Assembly (NCBI RefSeq): GCF_017813365.1
Contig: NZ_JAGIZA010000005.1
Coordinates: 124,001-188,000, forward strand
Length of the DNA stretch: 64,000 nucleotides
Direction: 5' to 3'
Source of the DNA: Roseomonas indoligenes
GTDB taxonomy: Bacteria; Pseudomonadota; Alphaproteobacteria; Acetobacterales; Acetobacteraceae
The translations under genes were made by a program, and so were the position numbers. The notes under the pieces were generated by a model. That model saw only the letters and a program-made list of their open reading frames with translations. It searched no databases and was not told where the DNA came from. Positions 12,010-22,504 of the stretch are shown in pieces (positions within the stretch are counted from its first letter, which is position 1; every line of letters starts with the position of its first letter).

Positions 12010-12378
12010 TCATTCCCAATCCAGCGCGCCCTTGCGCCACTCGTACACGAAGCCGACCGTCAGCAGACCCAGGAACCCCATCATCGAGAGGAAGCCCAGC
12101 CAGCCGATCCCGCCGAGCGACACGGCCCAGGGGAACAGGAAAGCCACCTCCAGGTCGAAGATGATGAAGAGAATCGCGACGAGGTAGAAACGCACGTCGA
12201 AGCGGTGCCGGGTGTCCTCGAAAGGCTCGAATCCGCACTCGTAAGTCGAATTCTTCTCTGCGTCCGGTTTCTGCCGCGCGGCCAGCACGGACCCGCCCAC
12301 CATGGCAATGCTGATCGTTGCAGCGATGCCCAGGAAGACGAGGATCGGAAAGTAGTTGGCCAGCAGCGGCTGGGTCAT
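12010..12378 (-). CDS. nuoA: NADH-quinone oxidoreductase subunit A
   Basis: First gene of the nuo operon; three-helix membrane subunit of 122 aa. It contains the conserved loop [39 protein letters not shown], including the redox-sensitive loop Cys and the acidic TM2 residues. Two adjacent ATGs (12381 and 12378) are possible; 12378 is preferred because the GAGG upstream is only 2 nt from the first ATG but 5 nt from the second. The frame runs open through tRNA-Asp upstream, which is not coding. Confidence 0.95.
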   Translation of the reverse strand: MTQPLLANYFPILVFLGIAATISIAMVGGSVLAARQKPDAEKNSTYECGFEPFEDTRHRFDVRFYLVAILFIIFDLEVAFLFPWAVSLGGIGWLGFLSMMGFLGLLTVGFVYEWRKGALDWE

Positions 12379-12541
12379 CATGCCCTCGGAGCTACGGGCA
12401 TCCCGGGCCGGAGGCGACCGCCGGATGCGCCCATTGGCGCCGAGGCCATGCCGCAGCGCAACGCAGTATGTATAGCCGAGAGTGATGGTTCGCCATAGGG
12501 CTCCCCACCTAGCCTCGCACAATGAATGCAGCTTAATCAAT

Positions 12542-12562
12542 GCTTGCGAGCCGTTCGCAAGC
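12542..12562. promoter_or_regulatory. 8-bp-arm palindrome upstream of nuoA, Fur-box-like
   Basis: A perfect inverted repeat with arms GCTTGCGA and TCGCAAGC around a 5-bp spacer, about 165 bp upstream of nuoA. The inner TTGCGA-N5-TCGCAA resembles, from memory, Fur/Mur operators reported in alphaproteobacteria. The rest of the 280-bp space between nuoA and tRNA-Asp shows only a weak -10-like TATACA near 12470 on the minus strand. Function is inference. Confidence 0.4.
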
Positions 12563-12617
12563 GGATTGCAACCTGTGTTACGGAATGCGTCGGCGGGCCG
12601 CCACGGATCCCTGAAAC

Positions 12618-12645
12618 GCAAAACGCCGCCCCGAGGGACGGCGTC
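12618..12645 (-). terminator. Rho-independent terminator after tRNA-Asp
   Basis: On the minus strand a GC-rich stem with outer arms ACGCCG and CGGCGT is followed directly by a T tract (GTTTTG). It starts about 15 nt beyond the encoded CCA of tRNA-Asp and would end that transcript before the nuo promoter region. Confidence 0.7.
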
Positions 12646-12658
12646 TTGTATCGCGTCG

Positions 12659-12735
<77 letters not shown>

Positions 12736-12800
12736 TCGCGACGTGGGCGCCGTATATGGGCTGGCGCCGCACCCGTCAATACGGGCCATTCACGGAAGCA

Positions 12801-13376
12801 TCACCGAACGACGACGACCCACAGCGTGCGGGTTTCCGCCTGCCGCAGCGCCAGGGCCCGAAGGAAATCCCGCTCGGATCGCTCCGCACGATCGATCTCC
12901 GCGAGGTCGCGCGCGGCCTGGCGATCGCCGCGCGACGCGGCCATGGAAAGCCAGTTGCGCGCTTCCCGCGGGTCCTGGCCCATTTCCTCCAGCCCGGTCA
13001 TGTAAAGGCGCCCGACGGCGCGCTGCGCCCTGACGTCGCCGGCCTCGGCGGCGCGGCGCATCCATTGCAGGGCGGCGTAGGGCTGGCGCCGGAACCCCTC
13101 CCCGCCCCGGAACAGCAAGGTCGCCAGGCGATACGCGGCCCCCGGCGATCCACTCTCGGCCGCGGCGACAAGGCCCCGCGCCGATTCGGGCGCCTCCATC
13201 GACGGCCCTCGCCGATCCCCGTCCAGTTCCGCGGTCACGGCGCCGATCGGCTGGACGTGGCAGGGCATGCCGGGATGGCACACGACCACGTCTGGCTGGG
13301 CCATCATGGGCTGGGACTGGGCGCAGGCACCCAGCCCCAGAAGGGACGCCAGCGCGGCCCGGTGGAGCGCCGTCAT
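12801..13376 (-). CDS. Sel1-repeat lipoprotein
   Basis: 191 aa. The N-terminus is a lipoprotein signal with lipobox LGAC (Cys ~18), predicting a lipid-anchored periplasmic or outer-membrane protein. The body holds Sel1/TPR-like repeats (GAAYRLATLLF, ALQWMRRAAEAGDVRAQRAVGRLY, ARNWLSMAASRGDRQAARDLAEI), a scaffold usually used for protein interaction. It begins 7 bp after the CsgG-like gene on the same strand, so the two are probably co-transcribed. No specific partner can be named. Confidence 0.85.
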   Translation of the reverse strand: MTALHRAALASLLGLGACAQSQPMMAQPDVVVCHPGMPCHVQPIGAVTAELDGDRRGPSMEAPESARGLVAAAESGSPGAAYRLATLLFRGGEGFRRQPYAALQWMRRAAEAGDVRAQRAVGRLYMTGLEEMGQDPREARNWLSMAASRGDRQAARDLAEIDRAERSERDFLRALALRQAETRTLWVVVVR

Positions 13377-13383
13377 GCCCGCC

Positions 13384-14178
13384 TCAGTTCACGCGCAGCC
13401 GGCCGCCGGTGCCGAGACCGCCCCGGACCTCCTGCGCGCGGTAGTTCTGCAGTGCCACGACCATCTTGTTGTACGAGTCCACGAAGGCGGCGACCGTCGC
13501 CTGCCCAGCCGGCGTGCGCTGATAGCCGCCCAGGGCACCGGCCGCGCCGCCGCCGAAGCCGGCCAGCACGGCGCCGAAGTTGGAGGCTGTGGAGGACCCC
13601 TCCGAAGCCGCGATCTGCACGCCGGCACGGATGTCGAAGACCGAGAGCGTGACCTGCGTACCGGAGGTGGACATGGCCGCCCCGGCCAGCCCGGCTGCCA
13701 GGCCGCCCCAGCCGCCGATTCCCGCACCAAGCCCGCTCATGTTCTGGTTCGAGAATAGGATGGCCGGCTCCATGAAGTAGTCGGCCGCCACGCGCTGCCC
13801 GCGCTGCATGTTGGACCCGGCGCGGAACTCGCCGCTGCTCCGCATGTCGCCGATCATACCACGCATCCGGCCCTCCAGCCGGTCATTGCCCATGGCCGTG
13901 ATGACGAAGCAGTTGGACTGCTGAATAATCAGCCGCACCATCGGCTCGATCGTGGTGATCTGGGTGGCCTGGGTGAAGGGCCCGAACCAGCTCGCCGCGC
14001 GGCCATCGTCGACGGCGATCGTGCCCAGCGTTTCCGGGCAGCGAACTAGGCTACTCGCCCCGACGCTCGTGCCGCCCCCGGCGGCGCCGGTCACGGGGCC
14101 ACTGGCCGTTCCCTGCTGGATGCACCCCGCGAGCGCGAAAGCGGAGACGGCGCCCAGCAGGCCATGGCGAAACTTCAT
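13384..14178 (-). CDS. CsgG-like outer-membrane-associated lipoprotein
   Basis: 264 aa with a lipoprotein signal ending in LAGC (Cys ~19). The core (LGTIAVDDGR, EPMVRLIIQQSNCFVI, VAADYFMEPAILF, VTLSVFDIRAGVQIAASEG, YNKMVVALQNYRAQ) resembles the CsgG/HfaB family, which forms or assists curli and holdfast export pores. A Gly/Ala-rich insert sits near residues 165-185. The curli genes csgA, csgB, csgE and csgF are not nearby, so a curli role is not implied. The Sel1 lipoprotein gene follows 7 bp downstream. Confidence 0.72.
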   Translation of the reverse strand: MKFRHGLLGAVSAFALAGCIQQGTASGPVTGAAGGGTSVGASSLVRCPETLGTIAVDDGRAASWFGPFTQATQITTIEPMVRLIIQQSNCFVITAMGNDRLEGRMRGMIGDMRSSGEFRAGSNMQRGQRVAADYFMEPAILFSNQNMSGLGAGIGGWGGLAAGLAGAAMSTSGTQVTLSVFDIRAGVQIAASEGSSTASNFGAVLAGFGGGAAGALGGYQRTPAGQATVAAFVDSYNKMVVALQNYRAQEVRGGLGTGGRLRVN

Positions 14179-14257
14179 GTGACGGCTTCCCTCGGAACCA
14201 GCGGCCGAATCAGGCCGGTCGAGGGATTATTCACCCGCTTCTTTTTACCGCAACCTT

Positions 14258-14271
14258 CCGGAACGTTCCGG
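14258..14271. repeat. Perfect 14-bp palindrome upstream of the CsgG-like gene
   Basis: CCGGAACGTTCCGG lies between tRNA-Val and the CsgG-like gene, about 80 bp upstream of the latter. It may be an operator for the lipoprotein pair or a remnant tRNA terminator stem; no T tract follows on the minus strand. Confidence 0.4.
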
Positions 14272-14319
14272 CCCTAAATCGCCACGCTCCGGTTCTGCTA
14301 GACAAAACGGACTGGGGAA

Positions 14320-14391
14320 TGGGCGCTGAGGGATTCGAACCCCCGGCATCCTCGGTGTAAACGAGGCGCTCTACCGCTGAGCTAAGCGCCC
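14320..14391 (-). tRNA. tRNA-Val (anticodon UAC)
   Basis: Cloverleaf on the minus strand: acceptor GGGCGCT/AGCGCCC, D arm GCTC/GAGC, anticodon stem CCTCG/CGAGG with loop TTTACAC (UAC), T loop TTCGAAT. CCA is not encoded, unlike tRNA-Asp and tRNA-Leu here. The end may be off by one base. Confidence 0.93.
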
Positions 14392-14454
14392 TCATGGCCG
14401 GTCCAAGGCCCGACCTATGCCGGGCCGCCCCTGGCGGCGTCAATCACCTCATGA

Positions 14455-14484
14455 GAAAGGGGCGCCGGCTCTCGCCGACGCCCC
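14455..14484 (-). terminator. Rho-independent terminator after lon
   Basis: About 23 bp downstream of the lon stop, the minus strand has GGGGCG-T-CGGC-GAGA-GCCG-G-CGCCCC followed by TTTCT: an 11-position stem with one mismatch, a GNRA-type loop and a short T tract. Confidence 0.8.
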
Positions 14485-14506
14485 TGTTTCCGCAACCTGC
14501 GACCGA

Positions 14507-16936
14507 TCAGTGAGGGAGACCGGCCCCTGCCGGGTCGCCCGCCGCCGGCTTGGTCGGGGGCACCTCCTCCGGCTCGATCCAGTCGATAGGCTCCGGCCGC
14601 CGGACCAGGGCCTGTGAGATCACCTCGTCCACATGGGAGACGGGGATCACCTTCAAGACCTTCGTCACGCTCTCCGGGATATCAACCAAGTCCTTCTCGT
14701 TCTCCTTCGGGATGAAGACCGTGCCGACGCCGGCCCGCAGGGCCGCCAGCAGCTTCTCCTTCAGCCCCCCGATCGGAAGGACCCGCCCGCGGAGCGTGAT
14801 CTCGCCGGTCATGGCCACGTCCTTGCGGACGGGGATGCCCGTCAGGATCGAGACGATACTCGTCGCCATCGCGATGCCCGCGGAAGGCCCGTCCTTCGGG
14901 GTCGCCCCCTCAGGCACGTGGACGTGGATGTCCCGCTTCTCGAAGATCGTCGGCTTGATGCCGAAGGCGGTCGAGCGGCTGCGGACATAGGACACCGCCG
15001 CCGAAACGCTCTCCTGCATCACGTCGCCGAGCTTGCCCGTGTGCTTCACGGCGCCCTTGCCGGGCAGCAGCACGGACTCGATCGTCAGGATCTCGCCACC
15101 CACCTCGGTCCAGGCGAGGCCGGTGACGGCGCCCACCATGTCCTCGGCCTCGGCCTCGCCGTAGCGGAACTTCCGCACGCCGGCATACTTGCCAAGGTTC
15201 TCGGCGGTGATCTCCACCTTCGTCGCCTTGCCGGAGACGATCTCGCGAACGGCCTTGCGGGCCAGACCACCAATCTCGCGCTCCAGGTTCCGAACGCCGG
15301 CCTCCCGCGTGTAGTAGCGGACCAGGTCGCGGATCGCCTCGTCGGAGACGCTCCACTCGTTCGGCTTCAGACCGTTGGCCTCTGTCACCTTGCCGACAAG
15401 ATGCCGGCGGGAGATGCCGATCTTCTCATCCTCGGTGTAGCCGGGGATGCGGATGATCTCCATGCGGTCCAGCAGGGGCTGAGGCATCTTCAGCGAGTTG
15501 GCGGTCGTGATGAACATCACGTCCGACAGATCGTAATCGACCTCCAGGTAGTGATCCGCGAAGGTCCCGTTCTGCTCGGGGTCGAGCACCTCCAGCAGGG
15601 CGGAGGACGGGTCGCCGCGCCAGTCGGCACCCAGCTTGTCGATCTCGTCCAGCAGGAAGAGCGGGTTGGACGTCTTCGCCTTCTTCATGCCCTGGATGAC
15701 CTTGCCGGGCATGGACCCGATATAGGTCCGCCGGTGGCCGCGCACCTCGGCCTCATCACGCACGCCGCCCAGCGACATGCGAACGAAGTTCCGGTTCACC
15801 GCCTTGGCGATCGACTTGCCGAGCGAGGTCTTGCCGACGCCGGGCGGGCCGACGAGGCACAGGATGGGGCCACGGATCTTCTTGGACCGGCTCTGAACGG
15901 CCAGGTACTCGATGATTCGCTCCTTCACCTTCTCGAGGCCATAGTGGTCGGCATCCAGGACGCGCTGGGCCTCTTCCAGGTCGATCCGCACCTTCGTGCG
16001 CTTCTTCCAGGGAATCGTCAGCATCCAGTCCAGGTAGTTCCGCACCACCGTGGCTTCCGCGGACATGGGCGACATGCCCCGCAGCTTCTTCAGCTCGCCG
16101 GTCGCCTTCTCCCGCGCCTCGGCGGAGAGGGACGTCTTCTTGATCCGGGCCTCGAGCTCGGCAATCTCGTCCTTGCCCTCCTCGCCCTCGCCCAGCTCCT
16201 TCTGAATGGCCTTCATCTGCTCATTCAGGTAGTACTCGCGCTGGGTCTTCTCCATCTGCCGCTTCACGCGGTTCCGGATGCGCTTCTCCACCTGGAGGAC
16301 GCCGATCTCGCTCTCCATGTGCCCAAAGACGCGCTCCAGGCGGGCAGTCACGCCGACCGTCTCGAGCAGTTCCTGCTTCTCGGCAATCTTGAGGTTCAGG
16401 TGGGCGGCCACGGTATCGGCCAGCTTGCCCGGCTCCTCGATCTGGTTGATCGAGACCAGCACCTCAGGCGCGATCTTCTTGTTGAGCTTAATGTAGCCCT
16501 CGAACTGCCCGACGACGGAGCGGCTCAGCGCCTCCAGCTCGGCGGCCTCGGGAGCGGCCTCCTCGACCGTCTCGGCAAAAGCCTCGAAATGGCTGCCGGT
16601 CTCCTTCCAGCCCACCACCTTCGCGCGGCGACCGCCCTCGACCAGCACCTTCACGGTGCCGTCCGGCAGCTTCAGGAGCTGCAGCACGGTGGAGACGGTG
16701 CCGACCTCGAACAGGTCCTCGGCGCCGGGGTCGTCCTGCGCCGCGTTGCGCTGCGCCAGCAGGAGGATCTGCTTGTCCTCGCGCATCACGCTCTCCAGCG
16801 CGCGCACGGACTTCTCGCGCCCCACGAAGAGGGGGACGATCATGTGGGGGAAGACGACGATGTCGCGGAGGGGAAGGACAGGCAGTGCCTCGCCCCGGAC
16901 CAGCTCCGCTCCACCCTGATTACCAGTATCCGCCAT
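14507..16936 (-). CDS. lon: ATP-dependent Lon protease
   Basis: 809 aa cytosolic AAA+ serine protease that degrades misfolded and regulatory proteins. The N-terminal substrate-binding domain begins [19 protein letters not shown]; the ATPase domain has Walker [10 protein letters not shown] and Walker B LFLLDEID; the C-terminal protease domain has the Ser in [12 protein letters not shown] and the Lys in [14 protein letters not shown], the Ser-Lys dyad. Last gene of the tig-clpP-clpX-lon group; 192 bp separate it from clpX, so it probably has its own promoter. No clear sigma-32 promoter was seen. Confidence 0.97.
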   Translation of the reverse strand: MADTGNQGGAELVRGEALPVLPLRDIVVFPHMIVPLFVGREKSVRALESVMREDKQILLLAQRNAAQDDPGAEDLFEVGTVSTVLQLLKLPDGTVKVLVEGGRRAKVVGWKETGSHFEAFAETVEEAAPEAAELEALSRSVVGQFEGYIKLNKKIAPEVLVSINQIEEPGKLADTVAAHLNLKIAEKQELLETVGVTARLERVFGHMESEIGVLQVEKRIRNRVKRQMEKTQREYYLNEQMKAIQKELGEGEEGKDEIAELEARIKKTSLSAEAREKATGELKKLRGMSPMSAEATVVRNYLDWMLTIPWKKRTKVRIDLEEAQRVLDADHYGLEKVKERIIEYLAVQSRSKKIRGPILCLVGPPGVGKTSLGKSIAKAVNRNFVRMSLGGVRDEAEVRGHRRTYIGSMPGKVIQGMKKAKTSNPLFLLDEIDKLGADWRGDPSSALLEVLDPEQNGTFADHYLEVDYDLSDVMFITTANSLKMPQPLLDRMEIIRIPGYTEDEKIGISRRHLVGKVTEANGLKPNEWSVSDEAIRDLVRYYTREAGVRNLEREIGGLARKAVREIVSGKATKVEITAENLGKYAGVRKFRYGEAEAEDMVGAVTGLAWTEVGGEILTIESVLLPGKGAVKHTGKLGDVMQESVSAAVSYVRSRSTAFGIKPTIFEKRDIHVHVPEGATPKDGPSAGIAMATSIVSILTGIPVRKDVAMTGEITLRGRVLPIGGLKEKLLAALRAGVGTVFIPKENEKDLVDIPESVTKVLKVIPVSHVDEVISQALVRRPEPIDWIEPEEVPPTKPAAGDPAGAGLPH

Positions 16937-17018
16937 GGGGACCTCGCTCAGACAGTCGGCGCGGAAGCGCCCCGATCGGGCACGCCCCCGTCGCCACGGG
17001 ATTGAACCCTATGTGGTG

Positions 17019-17057
17019 CCGGGGCGCCTCTCCCACAACGGCGGAGGGGCGCCCCGG
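17019..17057. repeat. Strong inverted repeat between clpX and lon
   Basis: Arms CCGGGGCGCC and GGCGCCCCGG enclose a second paired segment CTCC/GGAG, leaving a 9-nt loop. It has no T tract on either strand, so it is not a standard terminator. It sits in the presumed leader or promoter region of lon. Confidence 0.55.
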
Positions 17058-17074
17058 GCAAATGGGGCCATGCA

Positions 17075-17093
17075 ATAAAAGGGCCCCGGCCCT
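17075..17093 (-). terminator. Probable terminator after clpX
   Basis: On the minus strand the stem AGGGC/GCCCT with a short loop is followed by TTTTATT, 36 bp downstream of the clpX stop. The stem is short but GC-rich and the T tract is good. Confidence 0.55.
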
Positions 17094-17128
17094 GCCCCAT
17101 TCCGGGGGTTAGAGCCCGGAGCGCCGGC

Positions 17129-18385
<1,257 letters not shown>

Positions 18386-18500
18386 GCGCGCTCCTCGCCC
18401 CTGGCCGGGCACCACGGCCCATCCGGGGCGTCAAGAAGGCAAGATAGCCCCCCTCCCCCCTCGGGGGAAGATTGGGCCAGAATTTGTGACAGGCAGGCTA

Positions 18501-18539
18501 CCGGACCCCTGGACGGGGGTGCCCCCGCAACGGGTCCGG
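18501..18539. repeat. Two-part inverted repeat between clpP and clpX
   Basis: Outer arms CCGGACCC and GGGTCCGG enclose an inner stem CGGGGG/CCCCCG. It begins 16 nt beyond the clpP stop on the minus strand and lacks a T tract. It could separate clpP and clpX messages by attenuation, processing or 3'-end protection; this is inference. Confidence 0.5.
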
Positions 18540-18554
18540 CAGGCCCCACGCCCA

Positions 18555-19232
18555 TCAGGCCCGCGGCCCCTCCACCGCCGGCGCGGCCACGGCGGCCCCT
18601 GCCGGCAGCTTCGCCACCACCTGGTCGATCAGCCCGAAGGCCTGCGCCTCCTCGGCAGACATGTACGTGTCGCGCTCCAGCTTGCGCTCGATTTCCTCCA
18701 CCGGTTGGCCGGTGTGGTGCACGTAGATCTGGTTCAGCCGCTTGCGCAGGTCCAGGATCTCGCGGGCCTGGATCTCGATATCCGTCGCCTGCCCCTGGGC
18801 CCCGCCGGAGGGCTGGTGGACCATGATACGGCTGTTCGGCAGGGCGAAGCGCTTGCCCTTCTCACCGGCCGTCAGCAGCAGCGAGCCCATGGAGGCCGCC
18901 ATGCCCAGGCAGACGGTGGAAACGGGGGAGCGGATGTACTGCATCGTGTCGTACATCGCGAGACCGGCCGAGACCACGCCGCCCGGGCTGTTGATGTAGA
19001 AAGCGATGTCCTTGTTGGGGTTCTCGCTCTCAAGGAACAGCAGCTGGGCGCAGATCAGGGACGAGACCTGGTCGAAGACCTGGCCCGTCAGGAAGATGAT
19101 CCGCTCCTTCAGGAGACGGGAATAGATATCGAAAGCACGCTCGCCCCGGGCCGTCTGCTCGACGACCATCGGGACCAGCGAGTTGTTGTAGACATCAACC
19201 GGGTCGCGATCGACGAATACGGAACGGGTCAT
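18555..19232 (-). CDS. clpP: ClpP, proteolytic subunit of the Clp protease
   Basis: 225 aa serine protease forming the double-heptamer chamber. The catalytic Ser is in [11 protein letters not shown] and the His in [12 protein letters not shown]; the Asp follows later in the family position. The start [12 protein letters not shown] at 19232 has AAGGAAG upstream. The frame is open 23 codons further, but that leader is not conserved in character and lacks a ribosome-binding site. Single clpP in this window, between tig and clpX. Confidence 0.97.
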   Translation of the reverse strand: MTRSVFVDRDPVDVYNNSLVPMVVEQTARGERAFDIYSRLLKERIIFLTGQVFDQVSSLICAQLLFLESENPNKDIAFYINSPGGVVSAGLAMYDTMQYIRSPVSTVCLGMAASMGSLLLTAGEKGKRFALPNSRIMVHQPSGGAQGQATDIEIQAREILDLRKRLNQIYVHHTGQPVEEIERKLERDTYMSAEEAQAFGLIDQVVAKLPAGAAVAAPAVEGPRA

Positions 19233-19356
19233 CAGTTCTTCCTTCCCCGCCGGCGGAGAAGCGCGTCCCCAGTGGCACCGCCCGGATAGGCGCCCGGTCA
19301 TGCCGCGGCACCCCTCCGGCTCCCTCTGCCGGCAATGTCTCCCGAAGATGGTGCAA

Positions 19357-19383
19357 GCCGCCCCCCTGCGAAAGGGGGGCGGC
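19357..19383 (-). terminator. Terminator-like hairpin after tig
   Basis: A perfect 10-bp stem (GCCGCCCCCC/GGGGGGCGGC) with a 7-nt loop, 34 bp downstream of the tig stop. The T tract after it is weak, so it may only partly stop transcription into clpP. Confidence 0.55.
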
Positions 19384-19416
19384 GCGGGATTCAGCGGGGT
19401 GAGGAAGCAGGCCTGA

Positions 19417-20760
19417 TCAGGCCGCCTGAAGCTCCTCCACGGTCACGGTCTTGTCCGTCACCTTGGCCAGCTCCAGCATGAAGTCCACGACCTTCTCCTC
19501 GAAGATCGGGGCGCGCAGGTTCTCCAGGGCCTGGGGGTTCTTCTGGAAGAACTCGAAGACCTGCTTCTCCTGCCCGGGGTAGCGGCCGGCCTCCCGGCGC
19601 ATGGCTTGGAACAGCTCGTCCTGGCCGACCTGGATGTTGTTCGTCCGCCCGATCTCGGAGAGCAGGAGGCCCAGCCGGATGCGCCGCTCGGCGATCTTCC
19701 GGTACTCGGCCCGCAGCGTCTCCTCGTCCTTGCCGGCATCATCGGCGTCCAGACGGCCCGCCTTGCGGTCCTCCTCCACGCGCTGCCAGATCTGGCCGAA
19801 CTCGGCCTCCACCATGCCCTCGGGCACGGCGAAGTCGGCGCGGTCGGCCAGCTGGTCGAGCAGGGCGCGCTTCACCCGCAGCCGGGCCAGCCCGTCATAC
19901 TCACCCTGGATGGAGTTCCGCAGCTCCTCGCGGAGCTTCTCGGCGCTCTCCAGGCCCAAGGACTTGGCGAACTCGTCGTCGGCCGGCGCCGGGGCGCGGG
20001 TCTTCAGCGCCTTGGCCGTGATCTCGAACTCCGCCGGCTTGCCCGCCAGCTCGGCGGAGCCGTAGCTCTCGGAGAAGCTCACGCGCACCTTGCGGGTCTC
20101 GCCGGGGCGGATGCCCTCCAGACCCTCGGTGAAGCCGGGGATGAAGCCCTCGCCGCCTACCTCGATCGGCATGTCGTTCGCCGTGCCGCCCGGGAAGGGC
20201 TCGCCGACAACGGCGTCGTCGCCCTCGCCCTCGACCAACCGGCCCACGAAATCGGACACAACGACGTCGCCCTTGGTCGCCGGGCGCTCCTCGGTCACGT
20301 CCTCGAGCTTGGCGTTCCGCACGGCCAGGCCGTCCGCGGCCTTCTGGACCTCCTCATCGGAGACCTCGGCGCGGGGGCGCTCCACCTCGATCCCGGAGAA
20401 GTCCGGCATCGGGATCTCCGGCAGGACCTCCATCTCGATGTTGAAGGCCAGGTCCGCGCCATCGGCAAAGTCGCCGACCAGCTCCACCTTCGGCTGGAGG
20501 GCCGGGCGCAGGCCGCGCTCGGTCAGCAGGTCCCGCGTGGCGGTCTGCACCTGCTCCTCCAGCACCTCGCCGGTCACGGCGGTGCCGTAGCGCTTCTTCA
20601 CCACGGACATGGGCACCTTGCCCGGCCGGAAGCCCGGGATCCGCAGGTCGCGGCCCAGCGCGGCGAGCCGCTTGTCGCGCGTCGCCTCGATATCCGCCGC
20701 CGGCACCACCACCGAGAAGGACCGCTTCAGCCCCTCGGCCGAGAGCTCCGTCACCTGCAT
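19417..20760 (-). CDS. tig: Trigger factor, ribosome-associated chaperone
   Basis: 447 aa. It binds at the ribosome exit tunnel and holds nascent chains. The N-terminal domain has the ribosome-binding signature GFRPGKVP near residue 43; a FKBP-type domain follows (about 160-245, with [12 protein letters not shown] and [12 protein letters not shown]), then the long helical C-terminal chaperone domain. First gene of the tig-clpP-clpX-lon group, 46 bp downstream of tRNA-Leu. Confidence 0.96.
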   Translation of the reverse strand: MQVTELSAEGLKRSFSVVVPAADIEATRDKRLAALGRDLRIPGFRPGKVPMSVVKKRYGTAVTGEVLEEQVQTATRDLLTERGLRPALQPKVELVGDFADGADLAFNIEMEVLPEIPMPDFSGIEVERPRAEVSDEEVQKAADGLAVRNAKLEDVTEERPATKGDVVVSDFVGRLVEGEGDDAVVGEPFPGGTANDMPIEVGGEGFIPGFTEGLEGIRPGETRKVRVSFSESYGSAELAGKPAEFEITAKALKTRAPAPADDEFAKSLGLESAEKLREELRNSIQGEYDGLARLRVKRALLDQLADRADFAVPEGMVEAEFGQIWQRVEEDRKAGRLDADDAGKDEETLRAEYRKIAERRIRLGLLLSEIGRTNNIQVGQDELFQAMRREAGRYPGQEKQVFEFFQKNPQALENLRAPIFEEKVVDFMLELAKVTDKTVTVEELQAA

Positions 20761-20806
20761 TCGCTCAGTTCCACATCAAGGTCGTTCAGGTCGGCGCCGG
20801 GCCTAT

Positions 20807-20890
20807 TGGTGCGGGCGGAGGGACTTGAACCCCCACGGCTTGCGCCACTGGAACCTAAATCCAGCGTGTCTGCCATTCCACCACGCCCGC
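20807..20890 (-). tRNA. tRNA-Leu (anticodon UAG)
   Basis: Class II tRNA with a long variable arm on the minus strand. Acceptor GCGGGCG/CGCCCGC, anticodon stem CTGGA/TCCAG with UAG in the loop, T loop TTCAAGT. CCA is encoded. The gene lies between nnr and tig. Confidence 0.95.
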
Positions 20891-20916
20891 ATAGCGCAGC
20901 GCCGAATTGCGCGCCC

Positions 20917-22419
20917 TTACCCCAAGGGCGCCCGCTTTCCAAGCGGCGCGCTGAAACATGCCGCGCGGCGCGCCGCCTCCCCGGCTGCCCGCAAGGCGGC
21001 CGGGAGGCCGGCCACCACGTCCTCCGCCACCACCCCCGGCCCTTCCGGCGCCGCCTCGCCCTGCAGCCAGACCGCCGCACAGGCCGCTTCGAACGGCGCC
21101 ATTCCCTGGGCGAGCAGCCCACCGAGAATCCCTGCCAGCACATCGCCCGTGCCGGCGGTGGCGAGGCTCGGCGGGGCGTTATGGTTGATTGCGGCCCGCC
21201 CGTCCGGCGCCGCCACCACGGTGTCCGGGCCCTTCAGCACCAGCACGGCCCCGAGCCGCGCCGCCGCGCCCCGGGCCGCCGCCACCCGATCCGGCCCGAC
21301 CGGCCCGAAGAGCCGGGCGAATTCCCCCTCATGCGGTGTCAGGACGGCAACACCCCGCAGGTCGTCAGGAGTTCCGGCAAAGGCGCCCAGCGCCCCCGCA
21401 TCCGCCACCACCGTCCGCCCGGCGGCCAGGGCGCCGGCGAGGAGGGAGCGCGCCGTCCCATCCGGCGCCAGCCCGGGCCCGATCACCCATGTGCCGCGCT
21501 TCGCATCCTCCAAAAGGGGCTCCACCGGAGGCCCGGCCACGATGATCCCCGGCTCCCCGGCCCGGAAGGCCGCTGCCGCCTCCGGCTCGGTCGCGGCCAG
21601 GGTCACCAGCCCGGCACCGGCCCGGCGCCCGGCCGCAGCCGCCAGCCGGGCCGCCCCGGGCATGGCCCCACCTGCCACCACGAGGTGCCCGCGCCGGTAC
21701 TTGTGGCCGGCCGGGTCCTCGGCCGGCAGCCCCCACAAGCCGGGCGCGTTGCGGAAGGTCCGCGCCGCCTCCCCTTCCAGTCCAGCCGCCAGCGCCGCCT
21801 CGGGAAGACCAATATCGGTGAGGCGCAACTCACCGCAGAGCAGCCGCCCCGGCATGAGCAGGTGCCCGGGCTTGAGCCGCGCGAAGGTGACGGTCAGCGC
21901 CGCCCGGGCCACATCGCCAAGTGGCTGCCCGGTGCCGCCATCCAGCCCGCTCGGCACATCCACGGCCAGGACCGGCCTTCCAGCCGCGCGCAGCGTCTCG
22001 ACCACCGCCTTCGGTAAGGGGCGGGTGGGGGCGGCACCCAGCAGGGCGTCGATCACCAGCCCCGCCCGGGACGTCTCCTCTGGGCGGACCGGAACCACCG
22101 GCCCCTTCCAGCGGGCGGCCGCCTCCGCGGCCGGCCCGCCTGGCCGGGGCGGCGCCAGCACCGCGACGGCCACGGGCCAGCCGGCTTCCATCAGCAGCCG
22201 TGCGGCCACGTAGCCATCCCCGCCATTATTGCCCGGCCCCGCCAGCACCAGCGTCCGGCAGGGCCGGAAACGCTCCATGGCCGCCCGGGCGACCGCCCGG
22301 CCGGCCGCCAGCATCAGCGCCCCCACCGGGACCGAGGAAGCGGCATCGGCCCGCGCCATGGCAGCAGGGGAGAGCAGATCGAGCGGCCATTCCGGCCGGG
22401 CTGGGGCAGGAGAGATCAT
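20917..22419 (-). CDS. nnr: Bifunctional NAD(P)HX epimerase / ADP-dependent NAD(P)HX dehydratase
   Basis: 500 aa metabolite-repair enzyme that restores hydrated NADH and NADPH. The N-terminal YjeF domain (about 1-210) has GPGNNGGDGYVAARLL; the C-terminal ribokinase-like dehydratase (about 215-490) has HKYRRGHLVVAGG, LTPHEGEFARLFG and the GTGDVLAGILGGLLAQG signature. Both domains look intact. It is followed by tRNA-Leu on the same strand and faces away from the parA gene. Confidence 0.94.
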   Translation of the reverse strand: MISPAPARPEWPLDLLSPAAMARADAASSVPVGALMLAAGRAVARAAMERFRPCRTLVLAGPGNNGGDGYVAARLLMEAGWPVAVAVLAPPRPGGPAAEAAARWKGPVVPVRPEETSRAGLVIDALLGAAPTRPLPKAVVETLRAAGRPVLAVDVPSGLDGGTGQPLGDVARAALTVTFARLKPGHLLMPGRLLCGELRLTDIGLPEAALAAGLEGEAARTFRNAPGLWGLPAEDPAGHKYRRGHLVVAGGAMPGAARLAAAAGRRAGAGLVTLAATEPEAAAAFRAGEPGIIVAGPPVEPLLEDAKRGTWVIGPGLAPDGTARSLLAGALAAGRTVVADAGALGAFAGTPDDLRGVAVLTPHEGEFARLFGPVGPDRVAAARGAAARLGAVLVLKGPDTVVAAPDGRAAINHNAPPSLATAGTGDVLAGILGGLLAQGMAPFEAACAAVWLQGEAAPEGPGVVAEDVVAGLPAALRAAGEAARRAACFSAPLGKRAPLG

Positions 22420-22504
22420 GGCCCTCTAACGCATCCGGAACGCGGGATGCATGCCGCGGACGAAACAGGTCTAGGGTGATGCCGGAATCGGCAAGGGTCG
22501 GATC

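Noticed and set aside
13384-14178. Curli secretion operon.
   Set aside because: Only a CsgG-like lipoprotein is present; no csgA, csgB, csgE or csgF-like gene is nearby.
14633-17005. A 790-codon open frame on the plus strand opposite lon.
   Set aside because: It mirrors lon exactly, its composition is a product of GC-rich third positions, and it matches no family.
16937-17018. Heat-shock sigma-32 promoter for lon.
   Set aside because: No convincing -35/-10 pair was found on the minus strand.
19606-22017. An 803-codon open frame opposite tig, tRNA-Leu and nnr.
   Set aside because: It crosses a tRNA gene and two clear genes on the other strand; shadow frame.
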